Shown: piece after piece, positions 10,612 through 23,799 of the stretch
How the letters are laid out: every line of letters starts with the position of its first letter
Position numbering within the stretch: position 1 is the stretch's first letter
Assembly (NCBI GenBank): GCA_017311315.1
Contig: CM029634.1
Location: forward strand, 26,593,622-26,657,621
Origin: Dendrocalamus latiflorus
Lineage: Eukaryota > Streptophyta > Magnoliopsida > Poales > Poaceae
Direction: 5' to 3'
Length of the DNA stretch: 64,000 nucleotides
Notes under the pieces: generated by a model
The model's database searches: none
The model's input: the letters and a program-made list of their open reading frames with translations, nothing else
Told to the model about the DNA's origin: nothing
Program-made: the position numbers and the translations under genes

Positions 10612-12311
10612 ACATCCACACGAGAGCAACGGCTAGAGAGGATAAGCCCATCCCTCCCCTCTCTCTTATCTCTACTCTTTTTTCTATGGACAAATTGAGA
10701 AATTCCTAAAATGCCATCACCGGAATATTTGATTTATTTGGAGGGCGAAAATGGGGCTGCTAGCTGTTTGGTGAGAAGAAACCGAGGAACCAAAGTACTG
10801 TGCATTTACCCTTGATCGGGCTATATAATTAGCTCTTACATCATCGAGGTGAAAACAATCTAAATGTTGCACATACGTGAAAATCATGTATAAAAGTTCT
10901 AAAAAGTCTCCAAAAAATATCACATATAGGGGAGGGCATAGTCTATACATCTGCAAAATTTCAATGCCCAAGTCAATCTCATTTATGAGATATGATAAAG
11001 TATTTGTCAATTTCATATCTCACAAATGCAATTGAATCTGGTCTTGAAGTTTTGCGTCACTGTAGAAGACACCTTTCCTTATACGTGGTATTTTTTTTTG
11101 GAACTCATATACATGATTTTTACGTATTTGCAACGTTTACGCTATTTTCACGAGTTATATAGCAAGTGAAATGAAGGCTTTTGTGAAAATGGTGTAAGTT
11201 TCACCAAATGTGCTTGTATAAATTTTCAAAAATTCTCAAAAAAAAAAATGGTCAGCTATAGATAAGTGCGTAATCTATATCCATGAAAAATTTTATGAAC
11301 AAACTCTATCCCCATTGCGAGATGAAAAGACAAATACGTAAGCGTGTAAAATGACATTTATCCTTAATCTCCTTGATTTTTATTTCTAAACTATTTCTCC
11401 GGCTTCTCTCCTTAAGTCCCAAAAATTGGCTTTTTGAGAAGCTAGGCTGGTCAAATACACCTAGATAACAATGATTCTATGCGTACATACATAGCTAGTA
11501 CTTAAATTGGCATTAATAAAAAAAATCACAATGCTTAATTTGTCAGAAGGAAGAAGCAGAAAAATACTACTATGCGTACATACATAGCAATGCTGTTTTG
11601 CTGTTCGGCTAATCGAAGTGCTGCATGCATGCTTTCGTTTGGCTCGATCAGTGATGGGCTGATCCGCTGATGGCTACGTTATGGCTATAATAATTGTGTG
11701 GTCACTTTCAGGATGTTTACAGGACAATCTCATTATTGCCAATGACAAATGCATCTAGCATATGGGTCCTCTTGTTTAGTGTCACGACAAGTTGATAACT
11801 AATAATAGTGTTCGTTTGTCAAGCATTAGGTGAAGTGTCGTGATGAACATGGGTTGCATGCTTGGCTATCCTTGTTACAGGCATGACTACTGGAGAACGC
11901 CAAATAGTTTTGTCTTGCATGCTTTGTGTTGTTTTCTGTTCTCACCTCGCTCAGCATTAATTTGTTGCTGTCGACATCGTGTGATTCGATGTAGTCTTAT
12001 ATGTAGCAATAACCTACATCAACATGAACTAGGTCGAGCTCGTTCTATTCGAACGGAGCAATAACGATTTTCCACCATTTATCCCTATCGGTTCCATCTA
12101 AACCAACTATATAGCACAAAAGTAACAAAATCTACCACAAAATTAGAGTACCAACCATTGCTAACCTGATTGGAACACCGAATCCCAACAAAAAATAGGG
12201 GGAAATGAGAGTACTACCTTCTCTTGTGATTCTAACGTGAAATCCCGTTTCAAACCGGTTGATTTTGGGTGGATTTGGAGGGAAAAGTGGAGGCGAGCAC
12301 CTTCGTTTGTC
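10612..12311. other. Unassigned interval between two CACTA elements
   Basis: About 1.7 kb of AT-rich sequence. The first bases join with 8933-9096 as the sequence CACTA 1 inserted into. The frames present are short and overlap on both strands, and I recognise no protein domain, RNA gene or element end. Confidence 0.5.
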
Positions 12312-13666
<1,355 letters not shown>

Positions 13667-13915
13667 GTTCTGTGTGGAGCTGCGGTTGCCGTAGGAATAG
13701 TCCACTAGCAGCCGCAATCCGTGCGCTTAGAAGCCTTAGGCCAGCGCTAGAAACACTGGTGCTAACGGTCCATGGCATACAATGCTGGCGCTGAAGTCTC
13801 ACACCCGAGCGCTAGCCCATATTTTAATCCAGAGAGCGTAGGGGGATTCGGCATAAAAAAATGGCTAAGTCCCTACATGTACCCCAGCGCCAGCAACTCC
13901 GGCCCACGTTATTTA
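13667..13915. other. Unassigned, with dispersed AGCGCCA-like words
   Basis: With its continuation after the MITE (14176-14400), this interval holds about six diverged words related to CCAGCGCCA/AGCGCTA every 30-60 bp. No gene seen. It may be a decayed element with short internal repeats. Confidence 0.4.
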
Positions 13916-14172
13916 GGGCCTGTTTGGTTGGCAGCCAAAATTTTCATGCCTAACCTTAGCCGCGCCACAATTTCTTAGGTGGGTCTTTGGTTCATTGCCA
14001 CAGTTGTGGCTTGCCACACTTTGTTAGCCATATGGCCCACGCGACATAGACTCAGTCTTTTGCCTAACTTTGCCTAAGGTGTGGCGTGGAATTTGGACGC
14101 CACAAAAAGTGTGGCATGCCACACTCGACTAAGGTTAGGCGTGGCAAGATTAGGCATGAACCAAACAGGCCC
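13916..14172. mobile_element. Tourist-like MITE (PIF/Harbinger)
   Basis: A 257-bp element with inverted ends GGGCCTGTTTGGTT and AACCAAACAGGCCC, flanked by TTA on both sides (13913-13915, 14173-14175), the Tourist target duplication. The interior is a long imperfect palindrome built on GCCTAACCTTAG and GTGGCATGCCAC words. No coding capacity. Confidence 0.92.
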
Positions 14173-14175
14173 TTA

Positions 14176-17100
14176 CTGGTCACCTGCGATGCGGTGTTCC
14201 CCTGCTAACGTGTCCCAAATCTCAGCGCCAACACTTCTGGCATTCACATGCACAACCCCAGCGCCAATGCTGACAAAAGAGGCCATTTCCGTAAATAGTT
14301 TTCTAGAGGAGCCATTCTTGTAAAACGAATAGAAAAAAGGCCTGCAAAAAAAAAACCCAATATATATAGGCGTTTCTAACGCTATTCACTAGCTAGCAAG
14401 GAGGGATAGATGGGCTACGAGCAGAGCCAACTCTAGATTCTAGTTAGGTTTAATTTATTTTAGTGACAGGCACCATTTTTTAGCTATGGTTTATACCTTT
14501 TGGTTCTAGTATGGATATTTGTACGAACAAATATAATGCTAATAAGCCGATAGGCTGTTTGGAAAAGACTATTCCACTAAGCTGCATCGAAACGGCGATG
14601 GAAAAGCTATTCTATTTGTTTGTTTGATAGTTGAGCCCTATATGTAGGCCCTATATTTTGGTTGGTTCTGTCTGGCCTTGTATTTTCAGTTTTTTCACTT
14701 AAGACTGATCTCTATCTCTAGAATTTGTTAATTTATCTGCATCCATGTAGAAAGGTATATACTACCAACTATGGTCATTTTCTTAATATGCACTCAGCTG
14801 TTTCTGATCAAAACTAGTCCTCGCATAGGCTAACGTTAGCTTTAAGATGTAGCTAAATTATCTTTTTCATTCAACTAGGACTAATTAAACTTGCGTGTTG
14901 TTGCAGAAATTTTATTTACCTTTCTATTTTAGTATGATAAATTTTATATTGTGAATGATTGAAGGGAGTTTTGAAGCATAGAATAGTAGCCAATTAGCTA
15001 GCTAAATAGTGTTGGATGGTCATGTATATAAGTTTAAAAAAATCCACTAATGCAAGTTGAAGATTCGGAAGAGGAATAAGCCTTGTTCGCGAAACAAATA
15101 TATTAGGAGTAAAATATCCTATATGCACACTGTATTGATGCAAATTTAAATTCTAAAAGGTTGGTTGACAAATTAATGGAGTTATAAATTTAACAGAGGT
15201 GGAGAGCTTAATTCCAAAAAAAAAAAAAAATAGAAGCCAAAGGTCGATCTAAAGGTAGAATATATCATATATGTGCTTGTTAAAAAAAAAAGGTACCCTT
15301 CCTCTCAAAAGGGAATTGAAGAATGGTCTATTGTCTACTTGTGTTCAGAAAGGGATATGGACGATGAAAGATTACCTTCTTTCCATACGTGCAATTTTTC
15401 CATTCCAACCTCTCTCTCTCCATGTAAGCACATAATCGATCGAGGATAATCCACATGCATATATATTTAATCCATCCAAGTGAGTGTGTATACTTTGAAG
15501 TTTACGGTGGGTTCCAGAATCTAGTCTAAATGCATTTGTGCCTATCGGATGGAAGTTGGACGGTTGAGAGAGAAGAGTTGATGTGGCATTCGCCTATGTA
15601 ATTGTTTGAACACAAGCTTTAGTGCAGATTAATACAGGAGGAACAACAAGTTAATCAGAGCTGGAGCTTCTCCAGGGCCAGGGGGCTCCCCTAGAAAAAA
15701 TCGCCAAGAAATACTTAATTTTACCACTTAGATGCTAACGTACCACTAAAGTAGCTATCTCTTCCTGTTATATAAGCATACAATATTGTTATATTTGGCT
15801 CCTAGCTTCGGCACTGTTCATAGTATAGAATATAATTTACCACGATCATATTAGAATGAGATAATTGTGCCAGACGATGCACACAAACCAAAAATAAATA
15901 AAACTGAGATTTTTTAACAAGTGATTTAAGCTATTCGACCAGTGTGCTTGAGTGGCTAGGGTTCCTGAGACAGCGGTGGGGTGTTCCTTGGTGGCCTTCC
16001 TCTTGCAGATTCACGCGTCGTTGACCTTGATGCGAAGTGAATGCATCGACGGGGTGATGGGGCACACTTGTGGCGGTGGCGGCACGCGTAGAGGAGCGGC
16101 TTTGGCGCTCGGCCACCCGTAGAGGACGGGGAAAGCATGGCCGGAGAGCGACGGGCTGAGACCCTCGCCTCCACGAGCCGCCCCGCGCACCGCCCGGCCC
16201 CTCCCTCTCCCGTGCAAATCCGAAGCTGCACAGCCTCCATTGTACGGCCCTGGGAGCACTGTGGTGCGCGCGAGGAAGCGTGTTGTGGAGTTAATATGTT
16301 AGATGGAGGTGTCTAAGGTTCGAGTATTTTTTACGGTTCAGAGTATATGTTTGGTTAAACGTACATCCACAAGAACCCCTTCACCACCATGATTTAGGTG
16401 TAACACACAATTTTCTTCCTAATTGGATGGCCACAATTTCAAATTCATCTCACCGCACAAGAAGGCCCGGCCATTCACACCATGTACACACACACAAATC
16501 CGTGCATAACTCACCCATGGTCAACTTGAGCTGCAACGCCCTAGAAGCAGGGAGGCAGAGCACGGCCGGTCAAAGTAACACCAACCCCTGACCCTGAGCG
16601 TATCCAGCCATACGCATCTAGCAAGGATTACATTTGCAGCAAGCGTCCACATCCACATCCACATCCACATGGTGTCGCGACGGACGTGCCCACTCGCACG
16701 AGCGCAGACAAACGTACGTACGCTCGATGGAGCGAGGGAGGAGGGGAGAGCCCAGGAGGGCAGGGAAAGGCAGCAGCACCCTGTGAAGTGGACAAAGCTG
16801 TGGGTCAGTGGCTGCTGCCGAAATGGCCGATGCACATGCTCGGATGCTCCTGTGACCAACCCACATGTGCGTGCTGCCTGCCTAGGACTTGTTGGATTCA
16901 CATGCCTCTGTGTTGCAAGTTTGTTGGATTGGATGAAACCATCCCGGATCGACTCATCCATCCAGATGAATATGCCTCTCAGATGCCGGATGGCGCGGTG
17001 TGGGCAAAATCACCAGACCGTGCCATCTATCTGACTCAGGTGCGCTTACGTGACCCATCCATTCCACTCACCTCCATCGGACAGCGCTGGCGAGCGGACT

Positions 17101-17581
17101 CCGGGCGACGGCGTTGGCGAGTGGAGGCTGGGTGACTCTGGCTAGCACTTGAGGCTAGCGCCGGCACCTGCGCATGGACCAATGACCATATTGATTGTTT
17201 ATTTCTCACATCCTCTCTTAGAAGAATTAGTAGAAAGTTTTAATTGAACTATTATAGTTGAAGTTAATTAAAATAAGGATCAAGAAAGGCATGTTTTTAT
17301 TCTAACCACACATCAAATTATTTTTTCTGTCTAACTTCTTCTCATTTCCATTTAGAATAAAATATAAGCACATGCCACGATTTCTTTCTCACTAGCTTCA
17401 CTGATTTCAATAAGACAAAGCTTCACATGAAATTTTCAATCATTTATGTAACTCCATGTTGAAGTTTTTTTGCAAGCATGATTACAAGACTACGTGTATA
17501 AATGATGCAAATAATGAGTTTATTCATCATTGCATAGTGCCACATTGTTGAGCTTTATACGAGGTATATGCGTCCTACCAC
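14176..17581. other. Unassigned intergenic interval
   Basis: About 3.4 kb without a recognisable gene. 14400-15900 is AT-rich with short A runs (15218-15231, 15283-15291). 15930-17150 is GC-richer, with several overlapping frames on both strands that do not resemble a known family. 16647-16670 is a four-unit CCACAT repeat. I found no convincing element termini or RNA gene. Confidence 0.45.
16647..16670. repeat. (CCACAT)4 short tandem repeat
   Basis: Four perfect hexamer units. They create the repeated Met-Trp stretch of a minus-strand frame, which is why I do not trust that frame. Confidence 0.9.
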
Positions 17582-17768
17582 ATGCATGTATGCTTTCAAG
17601 TAAAGCTTATACATCAAAAGTTAGGTGCTCTTAAATTAGAGACTTATGGTTCCTTTAAGCAAATAAATTGCATTAGTTCTCATGCAACCACTATTTTCAT
17701 CAATACTGGCCGGAAAGGTGACTTCCACGTTATTTTTCACAATATTCGAACAAATTATACGAAGGACT
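17582..17768 (+). pseudogene. Exon-like open segment interrupted by copia A (unidentified)
   Basis: From about 17582 a frame reads without stop into the copia A target site. Skipping the element (and one TSD copy) it stays in frame through 25416-25450, where a GTTAGT splice-donor-like sequence follows. Residues include LGALKLETYGSFKQ and RKGDFHVIFHNIR. I do not recognise the protein. It may be an exon of a disrupted gene, a captured fragment, or chance. Confidence 0.3.
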
Positions 17769-19380
17769 TGTTGTATATGAGAGGACATATTGGGAATTTC
17801 CCAATTGAATAAAAAAGGAAAAAGAAAAAGGAAGGCGGGGCCCACCTGTCGGTGAGCCACACGAAGGGATAAGGAGGAGACTTTGTCTCCTCTTCTCCCG
17901 AGCGGGCGGATCGTGCGCGATGGCTTTGGGGCGGTTGGGCTTCAGCCGATTCTTCGGCGGAGCGTGGAGGCGACGCGGAAAGGCGGGCGACGGAGACGCG
18001 GGCTGGCCCGGGTTCCTCGGAGCCGGCCGCCCACGCCACCTCCTTGCAGCCCTCGTCTCCCCTTCTTATACCCGAGCTCTCCACGGTTGGAGCTCTGAGT
18101 TTTTCCGATCTGGATTTCCTCTCTTGATCCTCCTTCTTTGACTCGGTTCTTGGTGTGAGCGGGGGATTGGTGCTTCGGCTTCACCTCCGATTGAGGCTTT
18201 CCTGCTCTGGTTCCCGTGCGCCTCTCCTGGTGAGGGGATTCGGAAATCGGAGGTCTACCCGAGGCAGACAAAGAGGCGGCGACGTTCTCCTACCGTGATT
18301 GAGTACTCTTGGCCGGAGTGCTTTGTGGTCTTGTGCGGCATATCTCTGAACCTCGACTTCGTTTCTTGGTTGCGGCTGAGAAGTGAAGAGCGGCATTGTA
18401 TCTCCGTGAATCATCTACTTGCATGTGATAGCAGGTTGATAGATTTTCTGGGTGAGCGACATGTCGTGCCTTGCCGCGTGAATTGATTTCTCCTGCGGCC
18501 TACGGCTTCTGGACAATTTTGAGTATTGTCCGATTTGTGAGTTTTACTGTCTCTTTGTTATTCATTGCAGTATTCCTTGATATGTATTCCTGTTCAAATA
18601 TTGAGGATTTGTTGTGAATGCTTGTGGGCGCATATACTTGCTCTGTGATGATTTTAGTCATATACTGATGTTAATCCAGATAACTGATTTAGGCTTGAGC
18701 TCTAGGGTTTTGATATCTGCTGGCTGTTCTGTAGCTTTTGTAGTTCTGACTATAGATCTGAATCTGGTTACATGCAATTGAATTTGAGATTTGTGTAGTG
18801 ATTTGTTATCCTGGTCAGATTACAGTGTTAGAGAAGTATTTATATTGTGATTCAATTATGTTTGTTCCCAGTAATTCTCTATAATTTGTCTAATTCAGAC
18901 TGCTGCTTGTTATCTGATTATATTGAGATCACTGTCACGTATTTCATTGCTTGTAATCTGGTAGAGGTACAGAACTGCATAGAGGTTTAATCTCTGTTTA
19001 TTCAATCAGTTGGAAATCAAATAAGTAGAGCTCAAGTCTTATAATCTAGTTGTTGGATTAATTATGAAGAGTTATGACATGTGCATGAGAAGGCCAAAAT
19101 CTATGATTTTGTGCAACTCTGTTCTGAGAGCAATAATGAAACAATTAATTTGTTATATGCTGGAATTAGTTGTTTTAATGTTCTTAGGACTGTTTACCAT
19201 GTTATTTTCAGCAGCATCTAAGTTATATTCTTTGAATATATATGTGGAGTTGAATGACATGTTAGAATTCCATGTTTATATGCAATTAATGTCATTCTTC
19301 TTATGCTGGAAATATATTGTTTATATTATGTTGGCTGGAATTAAATGTGCAAATATGCTTATACCGCAATATTTACAACA
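17769..19380 (+). repeat. Copia A 5' LTR
   Basis: 1612 bp paired with 23800-25410. The GC-rich first third (17830-18500) is followed by an AT-rich remainder. Frames across 17883-18486 and the start of the long frame at 19064 lie within this LTR and recur in the other copy where full length; they are not genes. Confidence 0.95.
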
Positions 19381-19405
19381 ATCCAGAAAATCTATATTGA
19401 AAGAA

Positions 19406-21964
19406 ATGGCTTCCTCATCTGATGTCGTGAAACCTGAAGTGTTTGACGGAGTCAATTTCAAGCGCTGGCAGGCAAAGGCAAAACTTTGGCTGACTGACCT
19501 TAAGCTCTTCTGGGTCATCTCAAATCCACCAGTGTTTCCGCTGGAGATCCCTGAGACGATGAAATGGGAAGATGCTAATAATGCAGTCTTAGCCCGTTTG
19601 CTGGCCATCCTGTCTAATCGCTTGTTTGACGTCTATGTCAACTTCACTAATGCCAAACAACTTTGGGATGAGCTCGAGGAGAAATACTCCGAGGGAGATA
19701 ATGGAAATGAGTCCTTTATTACAGCCAATTACTTGAACTATAAGATGGTTGAGGGCCGGTCGGTGATGGAGCAGCTCCATGAGCTTCAACTCCATGTACG
19801 TGACTTATGTCAGTACGACTGCGCTCTGCCTGAGAAGTTTCAAGTCAATGTCATTTTGGCTAAGTTACCGCCCTCGTGGCGTGACTTTGTGACCGCTCGG
19901 AGGTATATAAAGGAGCGCTTGACGCTCAATGAGCTGTCAGCTGCTATTAATGTCGAGGAGCGGGCTAGAGCCGGTGACGGCTCGGGAAAGGCTCAAGTTC
20001 AGGCTCATCAAGTTCAAGTTAAGAATGGTGGAGGCCTTGGGAAACCCAAGTTCAAGAGTCAGCCACAAGTCAAGCTACAGCCTAAGAAAATGAAGAAGAA
20101 GAAGGAGGACATCGTCTGCTTCGTTTGCGGTGAGGCTGGCCATAAGGCCAATCATTGCCGCAATCGAAAGGGCAAGGGTCCATCTCCGGGTCAGCACAAG
20201 AGCCACAAGGCTGAGGTCCATGTCGCGCTGGCTAGCACCAGCTCAGAAGAGTACGTACCTATGGCCTTTATGGCAAGTCCATCTATTGATTGGTGGATTG
20301 ATACAGGTGCTACTATACATATATGTGCTGATCGATCTTGTTTTTCTTCATTTCAGGGTGAAGGTGGTGGATCCGTCCTAATGGGCAACGGAGCCGCCGC
20401 AACAGTACGTGGGATTGGACAGGTTTGCCTGAAGCTTACTTCGGGCAAAACACTCATCCTAAGAGACGTGCTGTACGTGCCTGCAATGACGCGCAACCTT
20501 CTTAGCGGGTCAATGTTATGTAGGCAAGGAATAAAGCTTGTGTTTGAATCAAATAAAGTCATTTTGACCAAGTTTGGTAATTTTGTGGGCAAAGGCTATG
20601 ATAGCGGAGGCATGTTCCGCTTATCCATTCTTGATTTGAATAATGTAAACGTTTACAATGTTTCCCATTGCAATAAAGTTCATGATATTTGGCATTCACG
20701 GTTGTGTCATGTTAATTTTGAAGCCATTACGCGGTTAAGTAAGATGAGTTTAATTCCAAGCTATAATTATGAGAAGGGTTCAAAGTGCGAAGTGTGTGTG
20801 CAAGCTAAGCAGCCCCGAAAACCTTTTCATAGCGTTGAAGGGCGAAGCACTTCTTCACTTGAACTAATCCACTCTGATCTTTGTGAGATGAATGTAATAT
20901 TAACTAAAGGTGGCAAACGATATTTCTTAACTCTCATAGATGATGCGACTAAGTATTGCTATATTTATCTACTTAAGTCGAAAGATGAAGCACTTGAATA
21001 CTTTAAAATCTACAAAGCTGAAGTTGAAAATCAACTAGAAAAGAAAATCAAACGGTTAAGATCGGACCGAGGCGGTGAGTACGTCTCACATGAGTTCTCC
21101 CAATTCTGTGAAGAAAGTGGAATAATTCACGAAGTTACTCCACCTTACTCACCCCAATCTAATGGAATAGCCGAAAGGAAGAACCGAACTCTTTGTGACT
21201 TGGTTAACGCCATGCTTCCGAGTTCAGGTATGTCGGACTATTGGTGGGGTGAGGCAGTTCTCACAGCTAACTATGTCCTGAATAGGGTTCCACCTCGCAA
21301 TCAGGAGGAAACACCCTATGAAGGATGGAAGGGGAGAAAACCCAATTTATCCTATTTTCGAACGTGGGGATGCCTTGCAAAAGTGCATGTGCCGTTGCCG
21401 AAGAAAAGGAAGCTTGGTCCTAAGACCGTTGATTGTGTCTTTCTAGGATATGCTATTAATAGCACGGCTTATAGATTTCTAGTGGTCAAATCCGAGGTGA
21501 GTGACATCGCTACTAATATAGTGATGGAATCTCGTGATGCGACATTCTTTGAGCATGTGTTTTCTATGAGACTGAATGAAGACAGTGGACATGTCGGCAT
21601 AGATGATCTCTCTATTTCTCCTAGTGTGGATAACACCGCTCCAGATTTGGAGTTGAGAAGGAGTAAGAGACAGAGGACCGAGAAGTCACTTGGGGATGAC
21701 TTTGTCACCTATGTCGTGGATGATGAACCACGAACCCTTTCAGAGGCATACGCATCTCCGGATGTGGATTACTGGAAGGAGGCAGTCCGTAGCGAGATGG
21801 ACTCCATCATTGCTAACGGAACTTGGGAAATTGCAGATCTCCCGCCTGGTTGTAAGCCAATAGGTTGCAAGTGGATCTTTAAAAGAAAGCGCAGACCTGA
21901 TGGTACTATTGAAAAGTACAAGGCCCGATTAGTGGCTAAAGGTTTCACGCAAAAAGAAAGGTGA
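19406..21964 (+). pseudogene. Copia A gag-protease-integrase-RT (5' part of frameshifted polyprotein)
   Basis: Translation most likely starts at ATG 19406, 25 bp after the LTR; the same frame is open further upstream only within the LTR. Residues 1-230 are a copia gag domain (KLWLTDLKLFWVI, LWDELEEKYSEG). The zinc knuckle CFVCGEAGHKANHC is at 238-251. The protease motif WWIDTGATIH has its catalytic Asp near 299. The integrase zinc-binding HHCC region is about 429-470, and the D,D,E core near 511, 553 (RSDRGGEY) and 590 (GIAERKNR). Reverse transcriptase begins near 789. The frame ends at 21964, right after AKGFTQKE, because of one extra A in the run near 21955-21959. A programmed shift is unlikely this deep in reverse transcriptase. 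Confidence 0.93.
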
Positions 21965-23267
21965 AGACTATTTTGATACATACTCTCCTGTGGCCCGTTT
22001 ACCCACAATTCGAGTGCTTTTAGCGCTAGCTGCTGCATACAAACTCCTAGTACATCAAATGGATGTAAAGACCGCTTTCCTAAACGGAGAGTTGGATGAG
22101 GAGATTTATATGCAACAGCCTGAAGGATTTGTGGTTGAGGGGCAAGAAAGGAAAGTATGTCGATTGATTAAATCTTTGTATGGTCTAAAGCAAGCTCCCA
22201 AGCAATGGCATGAGAAATTTGATAGTACGTTGACGTTGGTCGGCTTTTGTGTAAATGAAGCCGATAAATGTGTCTACTATCGGTTTAATGGGGGCGAAGG
22301 TGTCATTCTGTGTCTTTACGTAGATGACATACTGCTGTTTGGGACCAACATAGATGTGATCAATAGCACAAAGTCTTTCCTTTCCCAGAATTTTGATATG
22401 AAAGACCTGGGTGAAGCTGATGTTATCTTGAACATTAAGCTTATAAAGGGTGAAAATGGGATTACTCTTTCGCAATCCCATTATGTGGATAAAGTCCTAA
22501 CCAGATTTGGGTTTAAGGACTGTAAGCCAGCAGCTACACCCTATGATCCAAATGCAAAGCTACATAAGAACACCAGACATGGGAAGGATCAACTTAAATA
22601 TTCTCAGATCATAGGATCCCTGATGTACTTAACTAGTGCAACGAGGCCAGACATCTCATATGCTGTATGCAGATTGAGTCGTTATACGTCCAATCCAGGA
22701 GATGATCATTGGATAGCACTAGAAAGAGTACTAAGATACTTGAAGGGAAATCCTAATTTGGGAATACATTACTCCGGTCATCCGGCAGTCTTGGAAGGAT
22801 TCAGTGATTCTAACTGGATTAGTGACTCGGATGACATGAAGGCTACGAGTGGTTACGTATTCACTCTAGCAGGTGGGGCCGTGTCATGGAAGTCTTCTAA
22901 ACAGACTATTATTACACGGTCCACCATGGAGGCTGAATTGGTAGCGCTTGATTCAGCGGCTGTAGAGGCAGAATGGATTCGAGAACTCCTTTCTGACCTA
23001 CCTATGCTGGAAAAACCTATTCCAGCAATTTTGACCTACTGCGATAACCAAACCGTTTTGGTTAAGGCGAAGAGTAGGAAGGACAATATGAAGTCTTCAA
23101 AACATATGAAGCGCCGACTTAAGTCGGTAAGGCATGCCAGAGAGACGGGTGTTATTTCTGTAGAATACATCCAGTCTGAAAGGAACTTGGCAGATCCTTT
23201 CACTAAAGGGTTGGCGCGGAAGGTCATCCAAGCAGCGTCACAGGGGATGGGGCTTATACCCGTATAA
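21965..23267 (+). pseudogene. Copia A RT-RNase H (3' part of frameshifted polyprotein)
   Basis: This continues reverse transcriptase in the next frame with no overlap beyond the shift. It reads DTYSPVARLPTIR, then MDVKTAFLNGELDEEIYM, the YVDDILLFG catalytic box near 22318-22344, and LGEADVILNIKL. RNase H follows, with EGFSDSNWISD, STMEAELVAL and CDNQTVLVKAK. It stops at 23267 after GLIPV. A methionine-initiated product could only begin downstream and would lack the reverse transcriptase N-terminus, so it is part of the broken polyprotein rather than a separate gene. Confidence 0.93.
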
Positions 23268-23799
23268 AGGCTCACATTGGTGGTAACCTATCCTAGGAGA
23301 TCGGAGATCCCGTGAACTAGGCTCTAGGACAACAAACTGTGTGAGATTAAAGAGCACATCTAACGGGTCCCATTAGCTGTAGTGCTCTGTCTGTATGGAA
23401 GGTTGAGTTTTGACTCTTAATGAACTCTAGGTCCATATGACATATGGAATCGTCCTACAGGATTCCTAGAAGAGTTCACCTATGTGAGTGTGATTGTGAG
23501 GTCGCAATCAAAGAAAGATAAGGGTATACTTTCTTAAACACTCATGAGATAGATACGGGGACATGACCGGAACGTCCCAACCCGAGAGGGAAAGGGCAAG
23601 CCGCCCAATACAGAATGTGATTTGGGCGAAAATTCTCACACCAAGGCATTGGATCAAGGCGTAGTCCTCCTTTGTCTGTGCAGAGTCGTAGTCCCTATCG
23701 CTAGACATTGGGTTCAAACCCGCAAGGTACCCATAGTCGAACAGCTGTATATCAAACAAGACATTGACATCTTTTATTAATTGATAAATTGGTGGGGAC
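23268..23799 (+). other. Copia A 3' untranslated region and polypurine tract
   Basis: Non-coding 530 bp between the pol stop and the 3' LTR. A short G-rich tract (GGTGGGGAC, 23791-23799) abuts the LTR and is the likely plus-strand primer. No gene seen. Confidence 0.75.

Noticed and set aside
16521..17135. Overlapping frames of up to 149 codons on both strands
   Set aside because: Mutually overlapping, one built on a CCACAT repeat; no known domain, no splice or promoter context.
21950..21970. Programmed ribosomal frameshift in copia A
   Set aside because: Programmed shifts in LTR elements lie between gag and pol. This one is inside reverse transcriptase after KGFTQKE, so mutation or a sequence error is more likely.
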